From NCBI RefSeq assembly GCF_036226365.1, contig NZ_CP108462.1:7162501-7226500 (forward strand): a stretch of DNA of 64,000 nt, in the 5' to 3' direction. Positions 55,185 through 62,906 of this stretch are shown here, piece by piece. The position numbers and the translations under genes were made by a program. The stretch is from Streptomyces sp. NBC_01262. GTDB taxonomy: Bacteria; Actinomycetota; Actinomycetes; Streptomycetales; Streptomycetaceae. Position 1 is the stretch's first letter. Each line of letters opens with the position of its first letter. Under the pieces are notes generated by a model. It saw nothing but the letters and a program-made list of their open reading frames with translations, was not told where the DNA came from and did not search any database.

Positions 55185-55472
55185 CCACAGGGTCGAGTCC
55201 GAGGCGGCAGGCTTCGGGCGCTCTGCCCCAGCCTCGCCCCCGCTACGGTGGGCAGCCTGCATCGAGCCGGACATCCAGGCCTGGAAGTCTTCTTCACTCC
55301 GCCACCGGGTGTAGACCAGGTACTTGTCTGTGCCCTCGACCGGGCGGAGGAGCTCGAACCACTCGAAGCCGTCAGAGTTCTCCACGGCACCGGCACGGGA
55401 CGCGAACCGCTTCTCAAGGACTTCCCGCTGCTCAGGCGGTACGGACAGAGCGTTGATCTTGACGATACTCAT
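55143..55472 (-). CDS. antibiotic biosynthesis monooxygenase-like protein, 3'-truncated by IS256
   Basis: This is a small ABM-domain protein of the dimeric ferredoxin-like barrel family: start MSIVKINALSVPPEQREVLE, then FEWFELLRPVEG and YLVYTRWRSEEDFQAWM. The intact C-terminus should read STLWSFEVVQSTGPKQD. The IS256 element interrupts the gene after the TLW codons, so the last 13 residues are replaced by GHVRWSGVSTATR from the element. The ABM core is complete, so the 109-aa product may still fold. ATG at 55472. Confidence 0.85.
   Translation of the reverse strand: MSIVKINALSVPPEQREVLEKRFASRAGAVENSDGFEWFELLRPVEGTDKYLVYTRWRSEEDFQAWMSGSMQAAHRSGGEAGAERPKPAASDSTLWGHVRWSGVSTATR
55185..55192. repeat. 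target site duplication, right copy (CCACAGGG)
   Basis: The 8-bp sequence directly after the right inverted repeat is identical to 53749-53756. It encodes part of the Leu-Trp codons of the interrupted ABM-like gene on the minus strand. Confidence 0.88.
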
Positions 55473-55915
55473 GCATCCATCCTGCCTCAGCGCTCTCGGC
55501 GACCGGCGGCGGGGGACCGGTCGATCCAGTGCGGCTCCGCAAAGGTTCGTGGAGCGGTGTTGTCGAGCGCAGCGCCACAGAACGCGGCTGATCACCTGCG
55601 CTTGAACTCCACTGGCCGGACGGAATCCTCACCGTGGAGGTGCCGGTTCCGGAAGCGAAGACCGGGGCGCGCACCATCCAGGTGAAGCACACTGCACCGT
55701 AGAACCGTCCCGTCCATGAACAGGCGACCGTCGTGTGCCCGGGCGCTCCGGGGCCCGGCGCGGTGACGTGGAGCGCCACGGGAGCGACGCGTCCGCCTCT
55801 GGTGAGGATCCGCCTCGGCCCGGTGAAAGGCCTCTCCAGCGACTTCTCCCGATGGCGTGCCCTGGAGGTCGAAGCGGCCTGCCGGGCAGCACGTCCGCCC
55901 TACGTGCCGGTGTTC
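55473..55915. other. gene-poor stretch between ABM-like gene and ThDP operon
   Basis: About 440 bp. Apart from the Hsp20-like fragment at 55592-55702 I see nothing convincing. Other open frames lack ribosome-binding sites and known motifs. Confidence 0.5.
55592..55702 (+). pseudogene. possible Hsp20 C-terminal remnant
   Basis: The plus strand encodes a 36-residue fragment ending at TAG (55700-55702) that contains DGILTVEVPVPEAKTGARTI. The DGILTVxVPVPE pattern is the signature of the last strands of small heat-shock proteins (alpha-crystallin domain). A stop at 55589-55591 precedes it in frame, so it is a broken relic and not a gene. Confidence 0.4.
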
Positions 55916-57469
55916 TCAGAAGAGCGCCGGCACGACGGCCTCGATGAGATGCGGTCCCGGCTCGGAGAGGGCCTGCCGCAGCTGGGCGGTGAGGCCCTCG
56001 GCCGTGTTGGCACGCGACGCCGGCACGCCCATGCCCCGGGCGATTGCGACGAAGTCGAGGCAGGGCCGGGACAGGTCGAGCAGGTCGCGCCGCGCGGGAC
56101 CGTCCGCCGGTGTTCCCAGGCGCTGGAACTCCATGGCGAGGACGGCGTACGAGCGGTTGGCGAAGACCACGGTGGTGAGGTCCAGCTCCTCGCGGGCGTG
56201 GGTCCACAGCGCGGAGATGGTGTACATGGCGCTTCCGTCGGCCTCCAGACACAGCACAGGGCGGTCCGGGCAGGCGATCGCGGCTCCGGCGGCGAGCGGC
56301 AGCCCCTGGCCGATGGCACCGCCGGTGAGGGTCAGCCAGTCATGGCGCGGCCCGCCCGCGGTGGCGCCCGGCAGCCAGAGGCCGCAGGTGTTGGCCTCGT
56401 CCACCACGATCGCGCCCTCGGGGAGAAGCGCGCCGACGGCCGCAGCGGCGGTTTCGGCGGTCAGCGCGCCGGTCGGCAGCGCCGGCCGACCGGCGGCGGG
56501 CAGCACCGCGGGTGTGTGCGCGGCGACCGTGTCGGCCAGGTGGCCGAGGGCTCCGGGGATGTCGTCGGCGGTCGTGGCGAGGATATGGACCCGGCAGCCG
56601 TCGGGCACGAGCAGACCCGGCAGGCCGGGGTGCGCGAAGAACGACACCGGGGCACGGGCTCCCGCCAGTACCAGGTGCCGTACGCCGTCGAGCTGCGCCA
56701 TCGCTCCCTCAGCGAGATAGCCCAGCCGTTCCACGGCGGGCAGGCTGGCGCCACGCTCCAGGCGGGCCGGGAAGGTCTCGCACAGCAGCCGGGCGCCCGT
56801 GGCGGCGGCGATCCGGCCCGCCGCGCGCAGTGCCGGTGCGCGGGTCGCGGCGCCGCCGAGCAGGATCGCGGCCGGTTCGCCGGTGCGCAGGGCCGCGGCC
56901 ACCGCCGCCACGGTCTGCTCCGGCACGGTCGCGGGCGGCCGGGCCGCCACCGGCGGTGCGGGCCGGGCACCGCCGGACCAGGACACGTCGGCGGGCAGGA
57001 TCAGGGTGGCCACCTGCCCGGGAGTACCGATGGCGGCGGCCACCGCCTGCGCGGTGTCGGTGCCCGCGGCGGAGGCGTCGCCGCAGCGGCGGACCCAGCC
57101 GGACACCGTACGGGCCAGGGCGTCGACGTCCGACTCCAGCGGGGCGTCGTACCGCTTGTGGAAGGTCGCGTGGTCGCCGACCAGGTTCACCACAGGGGTG
57201 GCGGCGCGGCGGGCGTTGTGGAGGTTGGCCAGACCGTTGCCGAGCCCGGGGCCCAGGTGCAGCAGGGTCGCGGCGGGGCGGCCGGTCATCCGGCCGTAGC
57301 CGTCGGCCGCACCGGCGGCCACTCCTTCGAAGAGGCAGGGCACGGCCCGCAGGGCGGGCTCGTCGTCGAGGGCGGCGACGAAGTGCAGTTCGGACGTGCC
57401 GGGGTTGGCGAAGCACACCTCGACCCCGGAGCCCACAAGCGTACGGGCAACGGCACATGCACCGTTCAC
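55916..57469 (-). CDS. ThDP-dependent acetolactate synthase/2-oxoacid decarboxylase-like enzyme
   Basis: This is a 517-aa thiamine diphosphate enzyme with three domains: the N-terminal pyrimidine domain with activating Glu in CLFEGVAAGAADGYGR, the middle domain near 190-330, and the C-terminal PP domain. The ThDP motif reads LEADGSAMYTISALW followed by VVFANRSYAVL, with ADG instead of GDG. Relatives include acetolactate synthase-like proteins and benzoylformate decarboxylase. GTG at 57469. The upstream FAD-oxidase gene lies 38 bp away on the same strand, so the pair probably processes a 2-hydroxyacid and its oxoacid. Confidence 0.85.
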   Translation of the reverse strand: MNGACAVARTLVGSGVEVCFANPGTSELHFVAALDDEPALRAVPCLFEGVAAGAADGYGRMTGRPAATLLHLGPGLGNGLANLHNARRAATPVVNLVGDHATFHKRYDAPLESDVDALARTVSGWVRRCGDASAAGTDTAQAVAAAIGTPGQVATLILPADVSWSGGARPAPPVAARPPATVPEQTVAAVAAALRTGEPAAILLGGAATRAPALRAAGRIAAATGARLLCETFPARLERGASLPAVERLGYLAEGAMAQLDGVRHLVLAGARAPVSFFAHPGLPGLLVPDGCRVHILATTADDIPGALGHLADTVAAHTPAVLPAAGRPALPTGALTAETAAAAVGALLPEGAIVVDEANTCGLWLPGATAGGPRHDWLTLTGGAIGQGLPLAAGAAIACPDRPVLCLEADGSAMYTISALWTHAREELDLTTVVFANRSYAVLAMEFQRLGTPADGPARRDLLDLSRPCLDFVAIARGMGVPASRANTAEGLTAQLRQALSEPGPHLIEAVVPALF

Positions 57470-57507
57470 GGTGCTTCCCTGCCTTTCAGGTGCTCGGTCG
57501 AGCGTGC

Positions 57508-58881
57508 TCAGCCGAGGAGGACGCCGGGGTTGAGGATCCCGTCGGGGTCGAAGGCATGCTTGATCCGGCGCATCAACTCCACCTTGGCGGGGTCCTCCAG
57601 CTCCAGGAAGTACCGCTGCTTCTCCGTGCCGATCCCGTGCTCGCCGGAGATCGCCCCGCCCAGAGCCTTTCCCGCCCGCAGCAGACGCCGCAGGACCGCG
57701 TCCCGCCGGTCCTGGTCCGGCTGGAAGACCGCGAGGTGCACATTGCCGTCACCCGCGTGTCCGCAGCCGGTGACGATCGACGCGGTGTCCCGGGCGATGA
57801 CGTCCGCCTCGGCCAGCAGTTGGGGCAGTGACGTGCGGGGCACGACGATGTCCACGATGTCGTCGGCACCGGCCGCCTTCGCCGTCCAGAACGCGTGCTC
57901 CCGGATCTCGATCAGGTGGCGCGCGGCGGCCGCGGGCAGGACGTAGACGTCCGTGGCCCCCAGACCCAGCAACTGCTCGCCCGCCGCTTCCACATCGGCT
58001 TCGAGCCGCTCGGCGGAATGCTCTTCGAAGACGACGACCAGGTAGCCGAGCGCGCTCCGGCGCACCTCGTCGGGGATTCCGAGCCCGAACTCGTGGTCGG
58101 CGGTCAGCGTCGCCATGGTGAGCATGTCGACGTACTCCAGGGCCAGCGGGTCCAGGCCGCCGGCCAGCAGCCGCGGCACCGCCCGCGAGATCTCCTCGGG
58201 CTCCGCGAAGGGCGCCAGCACCGTCGCGCGGTGCCCGGCACGCGGCCGGAGCCGCAGGACGGCCTCGGTGACCAGGGCCAGAGTGCCCTCGGAGCCGACC
58301 AGTAACTGGGTCAGGTCGTAGCCGGCGCTGGTCTTGACGTACTTCCCGCCGCTGCGCACGATCTCGCCGGAGGCGAGGACGGCTTCGACGCCGAGCACCT
58401 GGTGCCGGGTGACGCCGTGCCTGACGGCGTACATGCCACCCGCGTTGGTACCGATGGTGCCGCCGACCGTCGCGCTCTGCTCGCCCGGTCGCACCGGGTA
58501 GCACAGCCCGGCGGCAGCGGTCTGCCGGTCGAGCTCGGCCAGGGTGACGCCGGGCTGGACGACGGCGACATGGTTGCCGGTGTCGATCTCAAGAACCCGG
58601 TCCATGCGCTCGAACGACACGACGATCCCGTTCGCCCGGGGCACGCAGGCTCCGGACAGCCCGGTCCCCGAACCCCGGGCCGTCACCGGGATACGCCCCG
58701 CGGCGGCCACGCCCAGTACCCCCGACACCTCGGCCGCCGTCGCGGGGCGCACCAGATACTCCGGCGGCCGTGCGGTGGCGGTCAGCGACTCGTCGTGGCC
58801 GTACTCCGCCGGAACGCGGTCCCCGGCCATGACATGCTCAGGGCCAACCACCTTGGCCAGCAGCAATCCGATGTCCCTCAT
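57508..58881 (-). CDS. FAD-linked 2-hydroxyacid oxidase/dehydrogenase (GlcD-like)
   Basis: This is a 457-aa flavoenzyme of the VAO/PCMH fold. The N-terminal FAD domain has VTARGSGTGLSGACVPRANG and SATVGGTIGTNAGG; the C-terminal FAD-oxidase domain has CGHAGDGNVHLAVF and SGEHGIGTEKQRYFL, as in glycolate oxidase GlcD, D-lactate dehydrogenase and D-2-hydroxyglutarate dehydrogenase. ATG at 58881 has GGAGGAGG upstream. No GlcE/GlcF genes accompany it. It is cotranscribed with the ThDP enzyme, so its 2-oxoacid product may be the substrate for that enzyme (inference). Confidence 0.92.
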   Translation of the reverse strand: MRDIGLLLAKVVGPEHVMAGDRVPAEYGHDESLTATARPPEYLVRPATAAEVSGVLGVAAAGRIPVTARGSGTGLSGACVPRANGIVVSFERMDRVLEIDTGNHVAVVQPGVTLAELDRQTAAAGLCYPVRPGEQSATVGGTIGTNAGGMYAVRHGVTRHQVLGVEAVLASGEIVRSGGKYVKTSAGYDLTQLLVGSEGTLALVTEAVLRLRPRAGHRATVLAPFAEPEEISRAVPRLLAGGLDPLALEYVDMLTMATLTADHEFGLGIPDEVRRSALGYLVVVFEEHSAERLEADVEAAGEQLLGLGATDVYVLPAAAARHLIEIREHAFWTAKAAGADDIVDIVVPRTSLPQLLAEADVIARDTASIVTGCGHAGDGNVHLAVFQPDQDRRDAVLRRLLRAGKALGGAISGEHGIGTEKQRYFLELEDPAKVELMRRIKHAFDPDGILNPGVLLG

Positions 58882-59142
58882 GACGGGCCTCCTCCGCTCG
58901 ACGCGTACGCGCTCGGGCCGGCGTCGCGCTCGCCATGATGCGTCCGCTGTCGCGGGCGGCGGACCGGTCCAGTCAGTCCCTGTCACAGGGCCGGTCGGCT
59001 CTTTCGCGACGGGGCTGACCGCCTGCTGCCCACGAGCGGAGGGTGCCCGGCGTGGTCCCGGACACCGGAAATTGCGATGCCCGCGGCGGGGCCGCTGTGG
59101 CACGCTCCGACGGTGACCGCCCCGACTCCGCGAGGAGGAACC

Positions 59143-59421
59143 ATGCCCATCACAGCAACCGGTACCCACGAGGTGTCCGCGCTCTTCTCGCGCGGACGGC
59201 TGACGGCCATCCCGCGCAAGGCCGCGCGCCGTGAGCAGCTCCTCGCGCATCTGACGGAGAGCCTGTTCGAGGCCGGCCGGGACTACAGCGAGCTGGAGAT
59301 CAACGAGGCGCTGCTCACGGTCCACGAGGACTTCTCGGCGCTGCGCCGCTATCTCGTGGATGACGGGTGGCTCACCCGCCACCCGGACGGCAGCGTCTAC
59401 TGGCGGGCGGTGGCGGTTTAG
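59143..59421 (+). CDS. DUF2087 family protein
   Basis: This is a 92-aa protein matching DUF2087, a winged-helix-like domain common in actinobacterial small regulators: SALFSRGRLTAIPRKAARRE then LEINEALLTVHEDFSALRRYLVDDGWL. The final R-Y-L-V-D-D-G-W-L-x-R motif is the DUF2087 signature. Could bind DNA or regulate another protein. ATG at 59143 follows GAGGAGG. It converges on the GNAT gene with 3 bp between stops. Confidence 0.9.
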   Translation: MPITATGTHEVSALFSRGRLTAIPRKAARREQLLAHLTESLFEAGRDYSELEINEALLTVHEDFSALRRYLVDDGWLTRHPDGSVYWRAVAV

Positions 59422-59424
59422 GGC

Positions 59425-59934
59425 CTACGTCCTGTGCGCGATCTCCTTGCGCATGCACACCCTTGGCCAGCGCTCCAGGCCGTGCGCGGCCTCGCGGTGG
59501 CGGATGGCGCGCAGGCCGGGGGTGAGGGCGTCGTCGGGGAGGACGCGGAAGCCGCAGCGGGCGTAGTAGGGGGCGTTCCAGGGGACCTCGGCGAAGGTGG
59601 TCAGGGTGAGGGCGGGGGCGGCGCCGAGGGTGGCGAGGTGGTCGATGAGGGCGCGGCCGATGCGGCGGTGGGCGTGGCGGGGGTGGACGGAGACCTGCTC
59701 GATGTGGAGGTTGCCGTCGACGGGCTCGGCGAGGAGGTAGGCGACGGGGGTCCCGGTGCCGTCGTCGGCCACCAGGGCGGTGGCGGCGCGCTGGTAGCGG
59801 GCGAGTTCGTCGAGGGGGAGGGGGTCGTCGTCGGCGATCTCGGGCATGCCGATGTCGCGGAAGCAGGATCCGGCGGCTCGCTCGATGTCCTGGAGGAGGG
59901 GGAGTTCGTCGGGGCGGGCGGTCCGGATGTCCAT
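59425..59934 (-). CDS. GNAT family N-acetyltransferase
   Basis: This is a 169-aa acetyltransferase. The acetyl-CoA motif A is EQVSVHPRHAHRRIGRALIDHL near residue 80, matching V-x-P-x-x-R-x-x-G-I/R-G-x-x-L. Motif B is APALTLTTFAEVPWNAPYYARCGF. The N-terminus starts MDIRTARPDELPLLQDIERAA. Target could be a protein amine or small molecule. ATG at 59934. Confidence 0.93.
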   Translation of the reverse strand: MDIRTARPDELPLLQDIERAAGSCFRDIGMPEIADDDPLPLDELARYQRAATALVADDGTGTPVAYLLAEPVDGNLHIEQVSVHPRHAHRRIGRALIDHLATLGAAPALTLTTFAEVPWNAPYYARCGFRVLPDDALTPGLRAIRHREAAHGLERWPRVCMRKEIAHRT

Positions 59935-59984
59935 CGCGTCATTGTGCGGGCGGGCCGGTCGGGACGGTACGTAATATCGGCGGA

Positions 59985-60605
59985 ATGATGTCTGACGCCC
60001 CTGGTCCCCGTCCCGCCGTCCCGGTCGTGGTGGTGGCCCACGACCCCGCCTGGCAGTCGCAGGCGGCCGCCCTGCTCGCCGAACTGCGCGGCCCCCTCGG
60101 GCCGTTGGCGCTGCGCGCCGAGCACATCGGCAGTACGTCGATCCCGGGCATGGCCGCCAAGCCGGTGCTCGACCTCCAGGTGAGCGTCGCGGATCTGGAC
60201 GAGGCGGCGGGTGCCTTCGCGCGGCCCCTGGCGGAGCGGGGCTTCGAGCGGCTGCCGTACGAGCGCGATCATGTGCCCGCCGGGCGGGACGACGACCCGG
60301 CGCGCTGGGCGAAGCGCTACTGGCGGCGGCGCGGGGCGGATGCCGGGCAGGAGGGAGCGCTGGACGTCAACCTTCATGTGCGGAGGGCGGGTTCGCCGAA
60401 CGAGCGGCTGGCGCTGCTGTTCCGGGACTGGTTCCGGGCGCATCCGGGGGCGGTGCCGGCGTATGCGCGCTTCAAGGCGGTGCTGGCGGAGTCGGTGGCC
60501 GACCTGGACACGTATGCGGACATCAAGGACCCGGTGGTGGACCTGGTGGTCGAGGTCGCGGAGCCCTGGGCGGCGTCGACGGGGTGGACGGTCGCGAAGG
60601 GTTGA
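59985..60605 (+). CDS. GrpB/UPF0157 family protein
   Basis: This is a 206-aa protein of the GrpB family, related to nucleotidyltransferase-fold proteins. Its motif ALRAEHIGSTSIPGMAAKPVLDLQV (residues about 40-64), with G-S-T-S-x-P and D-L-x-V, resembles the metal-binding loop of nucleotidyltransferases. TAATAT at 59972-59977 ends 7 nt before the ATG, and no ribosome-binding site is present, so the mRNA is likely leaderless. Function unclear; some relatives modify nucleotides or CoA. Confidence 0.88.
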   Translation: MMSDAPGPRPAVPVVVVAHDPAWQSQAAALLAELRGPLGPLALRAEHIGSTSIPGMAAKPVLDLQVSVADLDEAAGAFARPLAERGFERLPYERDHVPAGRDDDPARWAKRYWRRRGADAGQEGALDVNLHVRRAGSPNERLALLFRDWFRAHPGAVPAYARFKAVLAESVADLDTYADIKDPVVDLVVEVAEPWAASTGWTVAKG

Positions 60606-60766
60606 ACCGCGCATGACCGGGCCCATGGGTTCTTCACATCATCGGCTCGATTTGTAGCGTGGGTGTTACGGAAGGGGCGATAGGGTCGATTGATAGTTCA
60701 AGCGCCCATGAGCTGAAGCCGTCGCCGGGCGCGTAGCGAGATGCAAGGAACCGGAAGGTCACCTCC

Positions 60767-61894
60767 ATGTCCAATCCCCCCACACCCCCCACCCCCACCC
60801 ACCGCGCGAAGTCGCGGATGTCGCGTCGGGGGGTGATCGGCGCGGCCGGGGCGGTGGCCGTCGGTGCGGCTCTGACGCCGGTGGTGTTCGCGGCCACCGA
60901 GCCCGACACGTCCGGTGCGTCCGGCAGCGCGGACACCGGTACGACGACCGAGCAGTTCCCGGCGACCCGGGCGCAGGCGGCCGACGGCACCGGGGCCGCC
61001 ACCGCCGCCTTCCCGATCAGTTATGTCGGGCTGCGCTGGGCCGGGGAGCAGGACGGGACCGCGATCAAGCTCGCGGACGGCGCGTGGCAGGACGTGGTCG
61101 GCGGCTGCGCGAGTGCGGCGGCGGACGACGGCACGCTGGGAACGGCGCTGGTGGCGGCCGGTGATGTCACCGCGTACGAGGTGAAGGCCTCGTCCGGGGT
61201 GACGGATGTGCGGTCGCTGGCGATCGACACGACGGACGGCAAGAAGCGCGACTGCGAGGTGCCCTCGGACCCGACGCGGGTGCGCGGGGTGGAGTATCTG
61301 TCGCGGGCGGCTTGGGGCGCGGACGAGTCGAAGCGGTTCAAGGCCGACGGTACGGAGAACACGCCGACGGCGTACTACCCGGCGCAGGTGCTGACCGTGC
61401 ACCACACCGACACCGTGAACGACGACCCGGACCCGGCGGCGACGGTCCGGGCGATCTACGAGTACCACGCGATCACCAACGACTGGGGCGACATCGGCTA
61501 CCACTTCCTGATCGACGAGGCCGGCCGGATCTACGAGGGCCGCTACTCGGGCGACGACGGCATCCCCGCCCACGACGCCGACGGCAAGGTCGTGACCGCC
61601 TTCCACACCGGCGGCTTCAACTCGGGCAACCTGGGCATCGCCCTGCTCGGCACCCTCATCGACCAGGGGCCGACCGCCGCCGCCAAGCGCTCGCTCACGC
61701 GGCTGATCTCGGTGCTGACCCGCTTCCACGGGCTCGACCCGCAGGCCAAGGTGACGTACACCAACCCGGTCAACGGCGTGAAGAAGGACGTCACCACGGT
61801 CGGCGGCCACCGCGACTGGATGGCGACGGACTGCCCGGGCGCGACGATGTACGCCCTGCTCGACGAGGTACGGGCGGCAGCCGCCAAGCGGTGA
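60767..61894 (+). CDS. Tat-exported PGRP/N-acetylmuramoyl-L-alanine amidase
   Basis: This is a 375-aa zinc amidase. A twin-arginine signal (MSRRGVIGAAGAVAVGAALTP) directs folded export. The catalytic PGRP/amidase_2 domain (about 180-370) carries zinc ligands His in LTVHHTDTVND and His and Cys in GGHRDWMATDCPG, plus YHFLIDEAGRIYEGRY. It should cleave the amide bond between muramic acid and L-Ala in peptidoglycan. ATG at 60767 follows AAGGTCACCTCC. Tat export might use a TatA paralogue such as the one at 21505. Confidence 0.93.
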   Translation: MSNPPTPPTPTHRAKSRMSRRGVIGAAGAVAVGAALTPVVFAATEPDTSGASGSADTGTTTEQFPATRAQAADGTGAATAAFPISYVGLRWAGEQDGTAIKLADGAWQDVVGGCASAAADDGTLGTALVAAGDVTAYEVKASSGVTDVRSLAIDTTDGKKRDCEVPSDPTRVRGVEYLSRAAWGADESKRFKADGTENTPTAYYPAQVLTVHHTDTVNDDPDPAATVRAIYEYHAITNDWGDIGYHFLIDEAGRIYEGRYSGDDGIPAHDADGKVVTAFHTGGFNSGNLGIALLGTLIDQGPTAAAKRSLTRLISVLTRFHGLDPQAKVTYTNPVNGVKKDVTTVGGHRDWMATDCPGATMYALLDEVRAAAAKR

Positions 61895-62011
61895 GCCGGA
61901 GCCGGCGCTGTTCCCTGTGGGTAGATCTGTAGCTACTGATCGGTATGTGTCAGGATGTGCTCCCCAGCTGGAGCACTCCGACAGATAATGCCCACAAAGG
62001 ATCTTCTTGCC

Positions 62012-62893
62012 GTGGAAATGACCGGCTGGAAGCGAAGAATGTTCTGGCCGGCGGCCGGTCTCCTTCTGGCCGCCGGTCTGGTCATCCTCGGCGCCGGCAC
62101 CGACACCCTGCTGACGGCCTCCGCGCCGCTTACCGCCCATGAACTGCTTGAGGCCGAGGCCTGTTTCGGGCTGCCGCTGCTGGCCGTCGCGGGGGCCGGC
62201 GTCGCGCTGCTCTTCCGTCGGCAGGCCTGGGAGCGGCAGGAGTCCGAGCGCCGGTTGCGGGAGTTCCTGGCCACGGCGGGGCACGAGCTGCGCAATGCGC
62301 TGACCACGGTCTCCTGCTACGTCCAGCTCGTCCAGCTCGGCGGCCCGCCCGAGGAGGCGCTCGGGCAGGCGGCGGCCGAGACCGAGCGGATGGCCTCCCT
62401 CATCGACGAGCTCGCCCTGCTCACCCGCCTCGACCTCCATCAGCCGCTCGAACGCCGCAGCGTCGATCTGCCCCAGCTCTGCCGCGACGCGGTCGCCGTC
62501 GTGCGCGACATCCACCCCGGGCACCAGGTGCGGCTGATCGTGGCGCCCGGCCGGCACACCGTCACCGGCGACCCGCTCTGGCTCCACCAGGTCGTCGTCA
62601 ACCTGCTGGCCAACTCCCGCCTGCACACCCCCGAGGGCACCACGACAACCCTGGCCCTGGGCACGGAGGAAGGCGGCTACCGGGTCATCGAGGTGATCGA
62701 CGACGGGCCGGGCGTGCCGCCCGAGCTGTTCCCGAAGATCTTCGACCGCTTCGTACGGGGCGCGAGCACCACGGCGGCGGGCAGCGGCCTCGGGCTCAGC
62801 ATCGTCGCGGCCGTCGCCGCCGCCCACGGGGGCACCGTGACGCTCGAACGCTTCGGCCGGGGCGCCTGGTTCCGGGTCCGACTACCGGGCTGA
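62012..62893 (+). CDS. orphan sensor histidine kinase
   Basis: This is a 293-aa membrane-bound histidine kinase with two transmembrane helices (about residues 7-27 and 48-68). The H-box is FLATAGHELRNALTTV near residue 84. The ATPase domain shows VVNLLANSRLHT (N-box), EVIDDGPGVP (G1) and GSGLGLSIVAAVA (G2). No response regulator is adjacent, so its partner is encoded elsewhere. Only a short extracytoplasmic loop is present, so it likely senses membrane conditions. Start is uncertain: GTG 62012, ATG 61988 and ATG 62018 are possible. Confidence 0.85.
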   Translation: MEMTGWKRRMFWPAAGLLLAAGLVILGAGTDTLLTASAPLTAHELLEAEACFGLPLLAVAGAGVALLFRRQAWERQESERRLREFLATAGHELRNALTTVSCYVQLVQLGGPPEEALGQAAAETERMASLIDELALLTRLDLHQPLERRSVDLPQLCRDAVAVVRDIHPGHQVRLIVAPGRHTVTGDPLWLHQVVVNLLANSRLHTPEGTTTTLALGTEEGGYRVIEVIDDGPGVPPELFPKIFDRFVRGASTTAAGSGLGLSIVAAVAAAHGGTVTLERFGRGAWFRVRLPG

Positions 62894-62906
62894 CGCCTTA
62901 GGGCCC

